Source: XYA12-FULL-58-9 sp001798605
GTDB lineage: Bacteria; Myxococcota; XYA12-FULL-58-9
Direction of reading: 5' to 3'
NCBI GenBank assembly: GCA_036736205.1
Contig: DAINMX010000193.1
Span: 1-13,160 of the forward strand
DNA length: 13,160 bases
Part shown: positions 12,735 through 13,160 of the stretch, one piece after another
Layout of the letters: every line of letters begins with the position of its first letter
Numbering within the stretch: the first letter of the stretch is position 1
Made by a program: the position numbers and the translations under genes
The notes under the pieces: model-generated
What the model was told of the DNA's origin: nothing
Database searches by the model: none
The model's input: only the letters and a program-made list of their open reading frames with translations

Positions 12735-13160
12735 ATGTCAGGCAGCGACAAGATGGTGAAGGTCGTCATTGACCAACCAGGAAGCTATGACCGCCTCGAC
12801 GTCAAAACCTTTGACATGCCCGATCCCGGTGCCCGCGAGGTCCTGATAGAAGTCCGTGCCTGCGGAGTCAATTACGCGGACGTCATTGTGCGCATGGGGC
12901 TGTACAAGTCGGCGAAGGAATTTGTTGGTTGGCCTATCACGCCAGGGTTCGAGGTCGCAGGCGTGGTTGCAGGTTTGGGTGCGGAGGTTGACGACTTGGA
13001 GATCGGCGATGAGGTTGTCGGGCTGACTCTTTTTGGTGGTTATTCGAGTCATGTGGTTACCGGCCGGCCCTATGTTTACCGCAAACCCGCCGGTTTGAGC
13101 TTCTCCGAAGCAGCGGCGATGCCGGCGGTGTTGATGACTGCGTGGTTTGCACTGTGTGAA
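12735..13160 (+). CDS. VAT1/quinone-oxidoreductase-like MDR family protein (partial, 3' end outside window)
   Basis: Residues from MVKVVIDQPGSYDRL onward match the N-terminal GroES-like domain of medium-chain dehydrogenase/reductases of the zinc-independent quinone oxidoreductase and VAT1 group: EVLIEVRACGVNYADVIVR, the GLY motif, PITPGFEVAGVV, LEIGDEVVGLT, GYSSHVVT, and the start of the LSFSEAAAMPAVLMTAWFAL segment that precedes the NADPH-binding fold. The Rossmann domain lies beyond the window. No zinc-ligand signature is seen in the visible part. The family reduces quinones or enones with NADPH; this substrate is unknown. The start is uncertain: ATG 12735 or 12753 fits homologous lengths, whereas in-frame ATGs at 12600 (GGGAAG upstream) and 12612 would add about 41-45 residues including three 7-residue repeats. 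It is divergent from the ABC-F gene. Confidence 0.85.
   Translation, partial: MSGSDKMVKVVIDQPGSYDRLDVKTFDMPDPGAREVLIEVRACGVNYADVIVRMGLYKSAKEFVGWPITPGFEVAGVVAGLGAEVDDLEIGDEVVGLTLFGGYSSHVVTGRPYVYRKPAGLSFSEAAAMPAVLMTAWFALCE

Noticed and set aside
12485..12769. N-terminal extension of the ABC-F frame to an ATG at 12769
   Set aside because: The 95 residues do not resemble any ABC-F N-terminus, overlap the start of the divergent MDR gene, and include a candidate promoter.
1..13160. CRISPR array, toxin-antitoxin pair, phage or insertion-sequence genes, tRNA or rRNA
   Set aside because: Nothing with the required repeats, motifs or structures was seen by eye on either strand.

Overview
The window looks like a piece of a metagenome-derived or draft genome from the Myxococcota or a related former-Deltaproteobacteria lineage. 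This is an inference. It rests on moderately high GC, a secreted protein joining a TolB-like domain to a PEGA-like domain, a soluble Ser/Thr kinase carrying an N-terminal PilZ domain, and fusion-rich housekeeping genes. No rRNA, tRNA, CRISPR array, transposase or phage gene was seen, so the region reads as chromosomal backbone rather than a mobile island.

Layout, left to right. Positions 1-721 (minus) hold a secreted TolB-like/PEGA-like protein that runs off the left edge. Positions 923-1216 (minus) hold a small helix-turn-helix protein resembling sigma-factor region 4. A divergent intergenic region with a 9-bp tandem repeat leads into a DeaD/CsdA-type DEAD-box RNA helicase (plus, 1448-3483), which a false 100-N scaffold gap interrupts. 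A PilZ-kinase fusion follows 31 bp later (3515-4918, plus). It converges, with an 11-bp overlap, on an RNase H family gene (4908-5396, minus). An unrecognised 145-aa protein (5538-5975, plus) converges on a large SWIM-SNF2 helicase (6009-9008, minus). Upstream of the SNF2 gene on the same strand is an unusual SRPBCC/AHSA1 plus cold-shock-domain fusion (9099-9848, minus), divergent from an unrecognised 137-aa protein (9972-10385, plus). An ABC-F ATPase (10418-12484, minus) is divergent from a VAT1/quinone-oxidoreductase-like MDR gene that runs off the right edge (from about 12735, plus).

How the genes relate. Several products act on RNA or the ribosome: the DEAD-box helicase, RNase H, the cold-shock-domain fusion and the ABC-F protein. 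The helicase and the kinase are probably cotranscribed. The SRPBCC-CSD and SNF2 genes may form a second short operon. I see no compact multi-gene system of the defence or biosynthetic kind. The most notable items are the SRPBCC-CSD fusion, the PilZ-kinase fusion with an altered PilZ arginine motif, and the demonstrable assembly artefact in the helicase gene: exactly 55 bp duplicated on either side of 100 Ns, and collapsing it restores the full reading frame.
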